Origin: Neckera pumila
Lineage: Eukaryota > Streptophyta > Bryopsida > Hypnales > Neckeraceae
DNA: 64,000 bases
NCBI GenBank assembly: GCA_963969595.1
Contig: OZ018409.1
Coordinates: forward strand, 12,228,520 to 12,292,519
Reading direction: 5' to 3'
Part shown: piece after piece, positions 1 through 11,278 of the stretch
How positions within the stretch are numbered: the stretch's first letter is position 1
Layout: each line of letters opens with the position of its first letter
Notes under the pieces: generated by a model
The model's database searches: none
What the model was told of the DNA's origin: nothing
What the model saw: the letters and a program-made list of their open reading frames with translations, nothing else
Made by a program: the position numbers and the translations under genes

Positions 1-15
1 CGCAATTTGGTGGGG

Positions 16-1955
16 ATGGCGTCAGGATTTGGGATCACGGGGAAGAAGGGTCGCTGCTACGACGTGTGGATGGATTTCAGCGACTGTATGTCGCATTGCA
101 ACATGCCCGCGGAATGCACCTCCCGCCGCGACGACTACTTCGAGTGCCTGCACCACCGCAAAGAGGTGCGCTTTATCTTTTTCAGGAACACTTCTTCATG
201 TCAATCCTCCTTGCGTTCTTGAATTGAGCGTTTGGGCAGTTTTGTGGATGAAGGGTGCGACATTGTCTTTCATAGATTTGGATTCTAGAATGGGAGGGAT
301 CTGTTTGATGGAGTATTAGGGTTTAGAGTTGGAAATTGGAATTCGACTGTCGGGTCGCATTGTTTTGGATTCAAGACATTTAATGGTTTTAGGGTTTCGT
401 TGTGATGGATCTGCTTGTTGGATTACGAGGGTTGGGTCATGGACGTGGAATTCAGAGCTGCAGTGCGATGTCGGGTCGCACACTTTAGATTTAAGCTTTT
501 AGCTGGCTTTAGGGTTTCGTTGTGCTTGTTGGATCCTAGGGTTGGACCATGGTCGTGGAATTCAGAGTTGTAGTTCGATTGCCGGACCGCTCTGTCTGAG
601 ATTCACGCCATTTAGCTGGTTTTAGGGTTCTGGAAATAGCTCTGTGTTGGGCACGATATTTTTGAGACTTTAGATGAACAGGGAGATTTTGTGATTTTGC
701 TAGATGTTCTCAAGAGTGCTTTTTGTTATTTATCTATTGAAACGGGAATGTAGACCTTCTGGTGCCCTTTCTTACTTTTGCACGCGCGTAATTTGTAGGC
801 TTACTTGTGAATTCCCTCTTGCGCTGGGTGGATTTGACCAGTTTTATGCTCCAATAAGTTCATGGGGCTGCTCCTCTGTATAATTTGCTTAGAGGGAGGG
901 CTTTCCAGAATATTTACATGTGCTACATTTACCCATCAGTTTCCCTCTAAGCTTCCGCAGCTGTAAATTTTAGTAAGAGAATTACGTTGTCGGCGGCGAC
1001 TTCTTATTGTTCCATGTCTTTCCTACGGTTTACTTCTGTTGACTTTGTGTTCTAAGTGTATCTAATTCGACTTCATTATCTTAGATAAGGTAGCGGATAT
1101 TATTTGCTTCACTTTAAGCATTTTAACATATGTGTAGGTGTGATTATTGGTAGGTATAGAACTGTGGAGAGATCAATTTGGATACAAGAGCCAAATCTGT
1201 TGAGATCAAGTTTTTTGTACAATGATTTCAAAATGGGAGGGTTCAGACCACTAAAAGTTACATTAGACACTCCTATTTCCATTCAAATACCAGTGGGCCA
1301 AGTCATGCTTGCGCCACTTGCTAATATTGGCTAACCAAATGCATGAATAGACGAGTCACTATAGACGGAATCAGTTCTCTCAATAGTTTTAGTATCCTGT
1401 ACCTGATCCTCTCTTTGCGAGCACTCGCGACCAGGGTTGTTTAAGTAGAGCCTTTCTCACAAATCTTCATTTAGTGCGATTTCTTGTTCCTTAGCGTGCT
1501 ACATCTGTACTCAAGGTGCGCGCTCGTCCATATACTTTGCCATATGGTTGTAGCTAGAATAAAATGCAGGATTAAGGATGTGTACCCAGCCTCTGGGTAT
1601 ATCGCTTACCTTGTTTCTTACAGTCTCTTCATAATTTAGAGGCTGAGATGTCATTTCTCGACCCCGTTAGTTACTCTTCACAAACGGATGGGCTCGCAGT
1701 GCGCAAGCACTGCGGGCATGTCACTGCTTCACAGACCCGGCAAGCTCTGTAGCGTTAAATCACCTTGGTGTGTACTAAGCAGGAACCACAGGTTTTTTTT
1801 CCTCCAAGGATTCTAAGAAGTTAATGCCATATTTTGATATGTGTCTTTGCCTTTGTTCTTTGCAGTATTCGCGGATGAATGCTATTAACAAGGAGAAGGA
1901 ACGACAAGCGTTTGGGGACAAGAATGAAAAGTTACACGACAGTTCTGGTCATTAG
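16..1955 (+). CDS. NADH dehydrogenase (complex I) 15 kDa subunit, NDUFS5-like, two exons
   Basis: Small accessory subunit of mitochondrial complex I. Exons are 16-165 and 1866-1955, giving 79 residues; Arabidopsis NDUFS5-like proteins are of similar length. The start is the ATG at 16, which gives the family N-terminus MASGFGITGKKGRCYDVWMD. Two CX9C pairs are visible (C14/C24 and C34/C44), so this is a twin-CX9C protein; such proteins fold in the intermembrane space through the Mia40 oxidative relay (family knowledge). Exon 1 ends after the conserved ECLHHRKE, before a weak GTGCGC donor. Exon 2 follows TTTGCAG and gives a basic, charged tail (YSRMNAINKEKERQ...) ending GGH at a TAG. The join is phase 0. 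The window begins in the 5' leader, so the promoter is missing. The exon 2 call rests on frame, splice site and tail composition and is less certain than exon 1. Confidence 0.85.
338..631 (+). repeat. 110-bp tandem repeat, about 2.7 copies, inside the NDUFS5-like intron
   Basis: Units begin with GGAATTC at 338, 447 and 557. Each carries a (G/C)GGGTCGCA-like block, a TTTAGGGTTTCGTTGTG-like block and a GGGTTGGRYCATGG block. The AGGGTTT motif repeated in every unit is a telo-box-like sequence, common in the first introns and leaders of plant housekeeping genes, so this may be a regulatory block that has been duplicated. The role is inferred. Confidence 0.8.
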
Positions 1956-2716
1956 TGACATGCACTTTGAATGTGGTTGTTATAGTCTTTGGTGCTTATT
2001 GAGCTCGTATAAGAGGCAATCTGGTATGATCTACAAGAATGGATTGCTGGCATTGGTTTACCCGAATGCATACTTCATGGAAGAGAGAAGTTAAGCTTGG
2101 ACTTGTCGCGTTTCCACTTTGAGAAACAGGGATATACTGAGTAGCTTCTGCATCTATTATGTGTCGTGTTAGTTAGCGTCTCTGTTCTTTATTAGTGGAT
2201 CAGTCCTCCGCCTCTCACTTGTTATTGTCAATGAAATAAGGAACCCTTTTGTACTCTCTATGTCGTCAGTCAGGGATCTGCCCTTCTTGAGCATGAGTTC
2301 GAAGCTAACTTCGGTTTGTCTCGTTACCTGCTGATTGGAATTGTCCGCTGTGCAACCTGTCCTTTTCAAACAGACCTTTGGACCCATGTTACAGGCGAGT
2401 AATCAATTTGAAATCAACAGTTTGCTGTTCAATCTTCCAAAATAAATGTGATTCTGCGCTTTGATTTGATTAGTTATCAAAATCGACTTCAGTTTGTCAT
2501 GCAATCATTTTGTTCATAACTGTAGAAAGAGAGCGAACTATGGAATGTATGAGAATTGGTCAAATGAATTCTCACCTCAAGTGGTGTTAAGAATTTTTTG
2601 ATCTCTTTTTTGGTGGGCCCACTTTCTCGTCGTTCACGACCCCTCATTTCCCCTTGATCCTTGCAGAATATTCTCCTTCTCGTTTCAAAACAAATTTTCG
2701 TTAAACAGTGCTTGTG
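1956..2716. other. 3' flank of the NDUFS5-like gene
   Basis: Presumably 3' UTR and spacer. An AATAAA at 2441-2446 could be a poly(A) signal, but plant signals are loose. I see no other gene here. Confidence 0.4.
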
Positions 2717-3358
2717 TTAACCCCTAAATGTCCGAGGCACCCAAATGTGGTGTTTGCAAAACTTTGAAGTTAAATAAAACCTTACCAAGTTGCTTTTTTT
2801 AGTAGGTTATATTCTTAGAAAGTTCTTCTTGAAGTTTAGTTTTAGCATCAAAAATCTGATCTTGAAAATAAATGATAGTGATTTTTCTATTTATGATTTT
2901 GTACAAGGGTACCTGGTGCAATCTTGACTTCCTGTAGTGTTGAGAGCTCTTGGAAATGAGCCTTGAATACACTAGATCTTGGAGGAAAATTTGCATTCAA
3001 AATTCATTTAAAAAAATATAAAGTAGATTTTAAAAAGCCATAAGTTGATTGGGGTTATACAAGTTAGGTCCTTTAACCTCATATTTTTTTGGTCACCAAT
3101 TTTTTAGATTTGAGTTGTGTAAAGAAGGTTGAAAGATTTTTGCAATTTTAGCACCCTCATGGTCAAACATTAATCTTTCACTCCATAAGTGATATTGTTG
3201 TGTTTCTTTTCCTAAGAGATCTCTAACATGTCCAGTTTGATTTAATACGGTTACAATTCAAAAAAAATTGATACAACTTATCAAAATGTTGGCATTTTGT
3301 TCAATTTAGAGCAAATTCCATGGAGCTGAAAATATGCCTTGGGGCATTTAGGGGTTAA
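2717..3358. mobile_element. TTAA-flanked inverted-repeat element, copy 1 (634 bp)
   Basis: TTAA at 2717-2720 and 3355-3358 brackets an element running 2721-3354. The left end is CCCCTAAATGTCCGAGGCA and the right end reads CCCCTAAATGCCCCAAGGCA on the other strand, an imperfect inverted repeat of about 20 bp. The interior is AT-rich with no coding potential, so this is non-autonomous. It is shorter than most family members and lacks their central CCAATGG motif. Confidence 0.7.
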
Positions 3359-3397
3359 ACTTCCATTTGTGTTGAGTTTTCTTTCCACAACAGTAAA

Positions 3398-3650
3398 ATG
3401 GAAGTTTACACAAGGTTAGCATGTTCTTCTCTTTCCTTATTTTGAAAGACATAGACATTTATACAATCTTCTTCTTCATTCTGCAACAATGATATGGTAG
3501 TTTCGCACAAGCATATTTCTTCTCTTTCCTTTATTGTGAAAGAAATGGAAGTTTTATAAAAGGGCACTCTTCGTCTACGGTACTTCTTTTTGAAAGAAAG
3601 AAATGGAAGTTTTATAAAAGCATATTCTTCTGTGGCAGAAGAACGAAAGA
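3398..3650 (+). repeat. Tandem repeat of about 60 bp, about four diverged units
   Basis: The phrase AAATGGAAGTTTTATAAAAG and its variants recur at about 3398, 3484, 3541 and 3600, each followed by TTCTTCT/CTTTCC-rich sequence. It lies between the NDUFS5-like gene and the phospholipase D gene. Confidence 0.65.
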
Positions 3651-4834
3651 GATATTCCATTCCTTACTTAGGTACTGTACACCGTTCAATACCATCAACG
3701 GCAACCGACGACCTTCAAAGCCAAAGCCTCTTCCCAACAGCGTCCCTCCGCTGCAGTCTCCTTCCACCTTGCCACTTGTCCCATTGTGGGTCGTCGTTTG
3801 CACGATGTATTGGGGCCTCCTGCTACGTTTGTCATCCGCATGTCCCATTTTCATGGCTATGGTTTGTAGTTGTTGTCACCCGCTTCAGGTTCTTCTCGCA
3901 GTCTAGTCGTAGGGCCTCATTCAAGCCCACCTGTTTCTTTTCTTATTACAGTCGGTGTCAACGCCAAATTTCGGGTATTGTCCTACTTGGATTATATTAA
4001 TTGGAGTTCGCGGGGACTAGTCACAGTCACGTCGTGTTTTTTGTTTGGAAGTTGACGTTTGGCTATGGAGCGCTCCGGTTAGAGCCTCTCAAGCTCTCCA
4101 CAGGGTCGGTATTATTTGGGTATGGATTCAACTCCCAATGGCGCACTGTGAGTTATTTTAGAAAGTCTAGAAATTGCTGCATTTTGGGTTAGTCTGATTC
4201 AAATCAGAGCATGCGGGTTTGGCTTCATCGTTAAAATGGCAAGAACGATGATACGTTCTCGAAAGAAGTGCCCTGTTTTTATTGCGTAAACTCTGCTTCT
4301 TGTTGAGACTATTCTTCAGTAGATTGACTGCGAGAGGGCATTATTGAAATATGGTTGCAATTTGGGGGGTGTTAGTCTTAAGTCAGCTGGAGTCAGGTCC
4401 ATTAGCTATGTTATAGGTTCAAATGGAATACATTTAGGGTCAATTGACATTGCACAGGGAGTAGCAACGAAACCCATTCATCTCTATTGGTGCGAAATTG
4501 TTTCTTTTTTGCTGTACCTCTTTTAGTTCAATATTGATTTTATACTAGTTCAAGCAACAAGAATGAGCGTGAGGTGATAGTGCTTACAACTAAGGTTCTC
4601 TAATTTACTTGAGATATCAAGATTTCAGGCTAACTCTTTGAGACGCATCAGACACTTGTTACCTCAAATGCGTCATAAGTGCAATGGATTCTTTCAAGCT
4701 TCTTATCTCACCCCTAGTTACAATATTGGATTGAATTATGAGCTAGTTGTTGCACCCTGTGCAATCTAAATTGTATTCATGTTGGTAATTTACCAGAGGA
4801 GTGATAGGCCTTATCTCAAGCAAAGGGAGCGGCG
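3651..4834. other. Region upstream of the phospholipase D gene
   Basis: Presumed promoter and leader of the gene starting at 4835. The first 400 bases are less AT-rich and have open frames on both strands, but none resembles a known protein. I cannot locate a TATA box or a transcription start; an untranslated exon is possible. Confidence 0.4.
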
Positions 4835-7800
4835 ATGGGGAACGGCTATGGCAAGTCCGTGAGGGAATGTTGTGCGTGTATCCCCACCCGGGAGAAGAAC
4901 AAACGGCTGCCCGGTCCTCCTGGAATCCCACCAGCGGAAGCTGCAACGCCTTCGCTCCTCCACGGCATTCTCGACATCACTCTCGATGAGGTCGACACCT
5001 CCGGACTGCCCAAACTGTTCAGGGTACGTTGAGAAGCCTCGACTGGAAACCCTATGCTCTTGACCTTCACAATTTTGAAAGTACACTCGAAACTGAGCTC
5101 GGGTGTAGCCAATTGAAGTTTTGTATCAAAAAGGTTGCATTAACTAAAAATTTATGAATGAAGGTTGGTGCTTCTTCTTGGTTATCTCTAGTCATTGATT
5201 GCAACTTTACCACGTTTTCATTGACCAGTGCAGTATCTGAGTATGACACCCATTGAGGGGAGGAATGTTGAGCGTCGTAAAATAAGGGGATAGAAGCGTA
5301 GATACAGATGAGCACTTATAAAAGCGAACTGGAACAATTGTTTGTCAATGCGGTATCTTTGCATCTGCAATTAGAAGGGACGTTATGCTTAGACTTGCTT
5401 TCTTTTTGGACAAGCGACTGAAATGATCATTAGGCTTTATACGATTCATTTCTCTAGGCTTTATAAAGTGCAAGAGTGATGCTGAAAAGGGCCACGATCT
5501 CCAGTATTCAAGATAGATCCTGATGATTCTTGTAGAAGCCTGAAGCCAAAAATTGCTCAAAAAGTGAAAGTAAGTAGTGGGTAACTCGAATTTGGATCTT
5601 ATGGTATTTGTTATCTTAACAGTATTTGTTCTATGACCAAGCTCCAAATTGGAGTGCCTTTAGCATAATCTCAATAAGGACACTACAATCTTGGGTGCTC
5701 TGATGGTGAAGAAAGCAGATCTTGGAACGCTGAGTGTTGGAATAGGAACTATAAAGAGTGGAGTGGCGATGGCATACCCAGCTCCTCTTCTGAACTGTCT
5801 ACCTTCCACCACTAGAAAAAAAGCTTTCCTAAAACCACTAGCCCACTAGTCCTTGTACAACGCTAAACATGTATCTTGTTTGTTTTCATAAGCACTACAG
5901 CCCTCCTGGAGACTACGTTTGCAAACATTGATATCTAATGCCACCCATGTTGGTGCAGATGGTGGACGACGTCGTAGGCGGCGTGATCGCCACCGTGGAG
6001 CTTCCCCCAGTGCGAGTAGCGCGCACGCGTCCTCTCAAGCGTTCCAAGTTGATGAAGTTCGAGGAGTCTTTCCGCATCTTCGTGGGCCACCACGTTGCCT
6101 CCATCAACACCTTCGTGTACTCCGGCGCCATCTATATGGGCACCGCCAAGATTCCCATCACGGACCAGCTCCTCGCGGGTGAAAGAATCGACGGATGGTA
6201 CGAGCTGGAGGGCGACCACGAGGGCATGGCCAAGTTCCACATCGTCTTACAGTTCAAACCAGCCGCGAGTGACAAGTACTGGGACGCAGGAGTTGCAGGT
6301 CAGTCTCCCGGTTCATTGAAATGCTTCGATTATTCCTTTCAATAGAATTTTCTATGAAGTGTAGCTTGGCAAGTTGCCAGATTGATTTCGAATTGGCATT
6401 TTGGGATCATGAACCAGCTCATGTGTAACTAGCTGCAACGTCAATATCTTTACATTGGCTGAAGTCCACGACTTTGGCTGTTTTCAGAGCATTGTGTAGA
6501 TGAATGTCGCGATTTTATGGTGACCTGAATCGCGCCAATTTAACCCCTAAGCGCTCCAAAGTCCATATTCTGGATGATGAACAGAGTGCTTCAGACATGA
6601 ACTAGCTCATGTGTAACTAGCGGCAACGTCAATATCGTTTCATTGTCTGAATTCCTCGACTGTGGCTATTTTCGGACCTTTGTGTAGATGAATGTCACAA
6701 TTCTATAGGTTCGCCAATCTAACGAAACTGACGATCGTGGTGGTTCATCTGTTGCAGGTGGTGCATTTGAGGGCGTTTCTCACACGCTCTTCCCCATGCG
6801 AAGAGGCTGCAAGGTGACTCCATATCAAAACTCCCACATCGACGAGACTTTCAACCCCAAGATCATGCTTGACAATGGCCAGTACTACACCCCGGAAAAA
6901 GGCTGGGAGTCCGTCTACCATGCTATGAACGATGCAAAGAAGTTCATCTACGTTGCAGCCTGGTCTGTCAACGCGACGATCTCTTTAATTAGAGACAAAG
7001 AAGGCAAGCCATTACCTGGCAACTTGGGGGAGACACTCGGGGAGCTTCTGGTACGCAAGGCGAATGAGGGCGTGACCGTGCTGATGTTGGTGTGGGATGA
7101 CAAATCGGATAACAATCATCTTCTCACTGGAGTCATGCACTCCCACGACGAAGACACGTTTCTGTATTTTAAAAACACGAAAGTGCACTGCTTGTTGTGT
7201 CCTCGCAATCCGCAGGCAAAGGAGTTCAAGCTTGTGTCAGGGTTCATTTTCACTCACCATCAGAAAGTGGTGTGCATGGACGCGCCAGCGTTGCAGTCCT
7301 CGCAACGAAGAGTGCTAGCGTTCCAAGGGGGTATAGATTTGTGTGACGGCCGGTATTGCTTCCCTGCACACCCTCTGTTCCAATACCTTGATACTTTGTT
7401 TAAAAATGATTTTCACCAGGGGAGCATTGTGGGAGCAACATTGGCAAATGGTGGACCTCGGGAGCCATGGCATGATTGCTACTCGAAGCTGGAAGGGGAG
7501 ATAGCGTGGGATGTGCATGAGAATTTCAGGCAGCGGTGGCTAAAACAAGCTGGAAAATTACGGGAGCATCTGCTGGTGGACATTAAGAATCGGGAGATTT
7601 TCACCCCTCCCACTCCTGTGACCACGGAGGACGATCCTGATACATGGCATGTGCAGCTGTTTCGCTCCTTTGATGAAACTTCGGGAGTGGATTTACCTCA
7701 GGGGCAGTTGGAGATTTTCAAAGCGGGCCTTGTCAGGCAAGCCGCTGGGAATGTCACCGAGAAGAGCATCCAGGATGCGAACATTACGGCCATTCGACGT

Positions 7801-9943
7801 GCCAAGCGGTTCCTGTACATCGAGAATCAGGTAACCATGTCATGAGTCTGATATGATCTTTGTGGATACAAAACTGGGCGGCATCATACGGTAGCATACT
7901 AAATCGTTTTATCAAATAATTCCTCAAGTGAAGATTAGGGTCCCACCAAAGCAGCAGTGAAAGGAATTACAAAAGTCCCTCTCCAATTATCAACTGCTTC
8001 GTTTAGTTCGAAACTTAATGCTGAAATGGCTTTGTTGTAGCGCCTTTTCAATGTTTTTAGTATGATTGGCACTATTTCATTTGATTCAAAGGTTGATTCT
8101 GAAAAGTTGGTAATCAGTGGGTAGGAACTTTGGATACATAATTGGCCAGGATCATTGCGTAATAATTGATTTTTAATAGATAATTCCACAAATGAAGCTT
8201 AGGGTCCCAGCAAAGCAGCTGTGATTATAGAACAAATCTAATTACAAAACTTCCACTGTTTCAGTATTGCTTCATTTGGTTGAAGGGCTAATGCTGAAAT
8301 ATAATGGCACGGTTTTAGTGCCATTTCAGTGAACATTCTTAGTATGACTGGCACCAGTTGCTTCAATTGATTGAGAGGTTATTCTGAAATAAACTGCTAG
8401 GTTATTGCTTCAGTTGATAATCAGTCTGGAGGAACTATGCTGACGATCCTTTCAAGACATATGAACATGATTTAATTGAATACAAGAATTATGTAATGGC
8501 AGTATTTCTTAGGAAGCTCCCACATGTGGGAGCCCGCCTTGCGTGACGAGTCAGCTGCACAGCTCATTCCTCTCGAGATCGCGCTCAAGATTGCGAGCAA
8601 GATTCGAGCCGGGGAAGAGTTTAGTGTGTACGTGGTGAACCCGCTGTGGCCGGACGGGGCGCCCACGAGCAAGTCGGGGCAGGACATCATGCTGTTTCAT
8701 CGGAAGACGCTGGAGATGATGTACGGGATCATCTACAAAGCGCTCCAGGAGACGGGCCGAGAGAACGAAGACATGACGGACTACCTCAGTTTCTTCTGCC
8801 TGGGGAATCGGGAAACCGTGAAGCCCAATGAGTATGTGCCGCAGGAGAAGCCCGATGCGGATACGGATTATCATAAGTCGCAACAGAGTCGGCGGTTCAT
8901 GATCTACTGCCACGCGAAGATCATGGTTGGTAAGTCGAAATTGCACTGGAACAAACCTTGTTTCATCTCTTCAGGGACGAACCGGTAATATGAATATGTG
9001 ATTTAGAGTTTAGATTTTTCCTGCTTCGTTGATTAGTGTGCTCCATAACATTAACATACTACAGTATGCCTGGGTCAATTCCTCACTTGAGAAGTGGAGA
9101 AGACAGATATGCTTCTGTAGTGTGTCCTAAACACTCGGCGTTTGTGAAGGACTTGTGAACTAATGAACCAATTCCAGGGTCTTTCATGTCCAGAAGATAA
9201 GGGTACCACTAGTCCCCAAAAGTAAGAGCAATGAGGAGAAGTTTCATTGCTTTTTCGACTACCCAGCTCAAACAGTAATATGAATTTCAGGATTCGGGTG
9301 TTTAGGGTTTAATTTTCCCTGCTTCTTTGATGAACTTGCTCACTCTATGGTAGTATGAATTCGGGTGTTTAGGATTTCGGGTTTCACTGCTGCTTTGATA
9401 AACACAAAGGTAGTATGAATTTGCGCTTCTTCGATTACCAGAAAGTTCAATGGAGAATTTGGCAGTGGAGATTGATTGTGGTGTCCCCTGCCTGCAGTGG
9501 ACGACGAGTACCTGATCATCGGGTCGGCCAACATCAACCAGCGCTCCATGGACGGCGGCCGCGACTCGGAGATGGCCATGGGCGCGTTCCAGCCGCACCA
9601 CACCAGTGCTCAATCCTCCGACGGTGTGCCCCGGGGCTCTGTGTACGGCTTCCGCGTCTCCACCTGGTTCGAGCACCTGGGCTACCAGGAAGAGGTTTTC
9701 GACAGACCCGGGACTCGCGACTGCATGAGGAGAGTGATCGCCCTCGCCAGCCGATACTGGGACGAGTACTCCCGCGAGGAGCCCGTGGTGGACATGCAGG
9801 GCCACTTGCTGAGATACCCGTATGTGATTTCAAAAGATGGAAGCAGCATCACGGCCTTGCCTGGGCACGAATTCTTCCCGGATTCCAATGGACCGGTGTT
9901 GGGCGCCAAACAGCCCACGTTTCCACGAATCCTGACGGTCTAA
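4835..9943 (+). CDS. Phospholipase D, C2 type, PLD-alpha-like; complete, five exons, 824 aa
   Basis: Hydrolyses membrane phospholipids to phosphatidic acid, a plant stress and lipid signal. Exons: 4835-5023, 5959-6298, 6758-7830, 8503-8929, 9498-9943. All introns are GT-AG, the phases fit, and the 824 codons match the family's usual 800 or so. A C2 domain spans roughly residues 40-160, opening with LLHGILDITLDEVD. HKD motif 1 is H344, K346, D351 (THHQKVVCMD) and is followed by GGIDLCDGRY. IENQYFLGSS crosses the exon 3/4 join. HKD motif 2 is H671, K673, D678 (HAKIMVVD), followed by GSANINQRSMDG, and spans the exon 4/5 join. RSMDGGRDSE and the C-terminal LPGHEFFPDSNGPVLGAK resemble the alpha class more than beta/delta. 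Odd points: an N-terminal MGNGYGKSVRECCACIP extension that could be lipidated, and EEF where alpha-type enzymes usually have ERF. The subclass is less sure than the family. Confidence 0.93.
6411..6740 (+). repeat. 188-bp direct duplication in phospholipase D intron 2
   Basis: GAACCAGCTCATGTGTAAC at 6411 recurs as GAACTAGCTCATGTGTAAC at 6599. Later shared blocks include GCAACGTCAATATC and TTTGTGTAGATGAATGTC. The first unit contains TTAACCCCTAAGCGCTCC at 6540, which looks like a single end of the TTAA-flanked family, though no partner end is present. Confidence 0.8.
7870..8440 (+). repeat. Two diverged direct repeats of about 270 bp filling phospholipase D intron 3
   Basis: Shared blocks include AGGGTCCCA(C/G)CAAAGCAGC at 7937 and 8201, and AGTATGA(T/C)TGGCAC near 8058 and 8340. 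The offset varies from 264 to 282, so indels have accumulated. The intron appears to have doubled in size by duplication. Confidence 0.7.
8982..9425 (+). repeat. Short repeated blocks in phospholipase D intron 4
   Basis: The phrase GGTA(A/G)TATGAAT, followed by GTGTTTAGG and CTGCTTC(T/G)TTGAT, occurs at about 8982, 9273, 9350 and 9410. The copies are imperfect. Confidence 0.55.
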
Positions 9944-10118
9944 CCCTAATCATGGCTTCATGGCTTCGGGATGAACTGTCAAACTCTAATGATCTCTTCA
10001 TAGCTTCGAGCTGGACCGTCTAACCCTGATCATACCTTCATTTCTTCGAGAGTGGCTGTCGAACCCTAATCCTCTCTTCCTGGCTTCGAGCTCGACTGTC
10101 TCAACCCTATACTCTTCA
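9931..10118 (+). repeat. 40-bp minisatellite, about 4.7 units, overlapping the phospholipase D stop codon
   Basis: Units are exactly in register at 9931, 9971, 10011, 10051 and 10091 (partial). Each has a GTC(T/A/G)AACCCTAAT-like block, then a CTTC block and GGCTTCGAG. The first unit contains the last codons and the TAA of the phospholipase D gene, so the array starts in the coding sequence and makes up the start of the 3' UTR. Confidence 0.9.
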
Positions 10119-11090
10119 AACGGAAACGAAATGGGTGTCAGACATAGTGCAAGACTTGGACTTCGCGAAGGAGACGATTGGGGCAACATGATTTCGAGTT
10201 TCTGCGAGAGTTTCAGTTCTTTGAGACGGGTTCAGATTTGGAATGAAAACTGCAGAACCTCGTTCCGGACTGTGATCTCTTAACTGTGCACCCCTGAAAA
10301 TCTCTTGTAACATAGGATTTGGTGTTTGGAGAAGCCAGAGCTATGAAGTTTGTAAAGTAGCTTGTAAGTTAGGTGGATTGTGTACCACCACATTAGTCAC
10401 CGAACTTGAAGGATGACTTGTACACTATTATTGTAAGCTTATTGATTCATGCTTGGAGAGAAAATTTGAAGCCGATGGAAGTGGCTCAAATCCAGCAACG
10501 TGATTGATCATGGATGCTGCTCGTGTTGCAAGGATCGATAAGTTGTTGTCTCGACATCTAGACATGTCAACAGGGCAATGTCTAACCCTAATAAGCTCTT
10601 CATCGTCATGTGGATGTGAGACTCGATATTGTAATCTGATGAAAACGAGAAAAAATCGATTGAACTTGGAAGTATAGGATGTAAGGAAAACAAGCCTATG
10701 ACAAGCAGAAGGATTGGTTTGCCCTGTTGAATTTTTATTGAAGTGACTAATCACGTGACATTGATTGTGGCTACTAATTCAACTTAATGTGGCCCAAATC
10801 TCATTTGTTGGAAAAAATCCATTATGGGTGGATACAGGACCTTAACAAATTGTTCCTTAACTCCTAAAGGATCAAAGAATCATGAGGCCACCACGTGCCT
10901 TTTGCAACTACATTTGTAGAAAATTCAATATGTTAATTTCACTAATAGTTCAAGAGACCCCAGATACCCTAAATAATTTTTTCACTGAATCCCCTGGTGC
11001 AATCCGATCAAGAAATGATCGAGTATGTGATTTTTGGTGAACTTTTTGAGAATAGAAAAGAAGCTCTAGATTGTCACTTTGTATCTTTTT
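10119..11090. other. Downstream flank of the phospholipase D gene
   Basis: 3' UTR and spacer without a recognisable gene. TTAA followed by CTCCTAAAGGATCAAAG at 10857-10877 resembles a left end of the TTAA-flanked family, but no matching right end is seen. Confidence 0.4.
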
Positions 11091-11278
11091 GTCTACACCT
11101 CAAATTATTTGAAAAAATTACACATCAATACCGTGATGATATAGTAGAACCTCTCTTAGTGAATAGTCTAGGGATTATGCATTGTCTACATTTCAAATTA
11201 TTTGAAAAAATTACACATCAATACCGTGATGATATAGTAGAACCTCTCTTAGTGTATAGTTTGGGGATTATGCACTGA
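11091..11278 (+). repeat. 93-bp tandem duplication
   Basis: GTCTACA starts unit 1 at 11091 and unit 2 at 11184. The units are nearly identical through GTAGAACCTCTCTTAGTG. Because 93 is a multiple of three, a 93-codon open frame (10997-11278) is created; it looks like a by-product, not a gene. Inverted copies of the AACCTCTC block (AGAGAGGTTCT, AAAGAGGTTCT) follow at about 11278 and 11404, so the pair may be part of a foldback element. Confidence 0.8.

Noticed and set aside
4811..5112. Open frames opposite and out of frame with phospholipase D exon 1
   Set aside because: They are shadows of a GC-richer coding exon; only the 4835 frame gives the C2-domain start and joins exon 2 in phase.
9302..9833. 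167- and 99-codon minus-strand frames over phospholipase D exon 5
   Set aside because: Antisense of the HKD-motif exon; no family likeness.
9415..10023. 202-codon plus-strand frame over phospholipase D exon 5
   Set aside because: It is in a different frame from the conserved GSANINQRS sequence and reads through the 40-bp repeats.
10997..11278. 93-codon open frame with a duplicated peptide
   Set aside because: A consequence of a 93-bp DNA duplication whose length happens to be a multiple of three.
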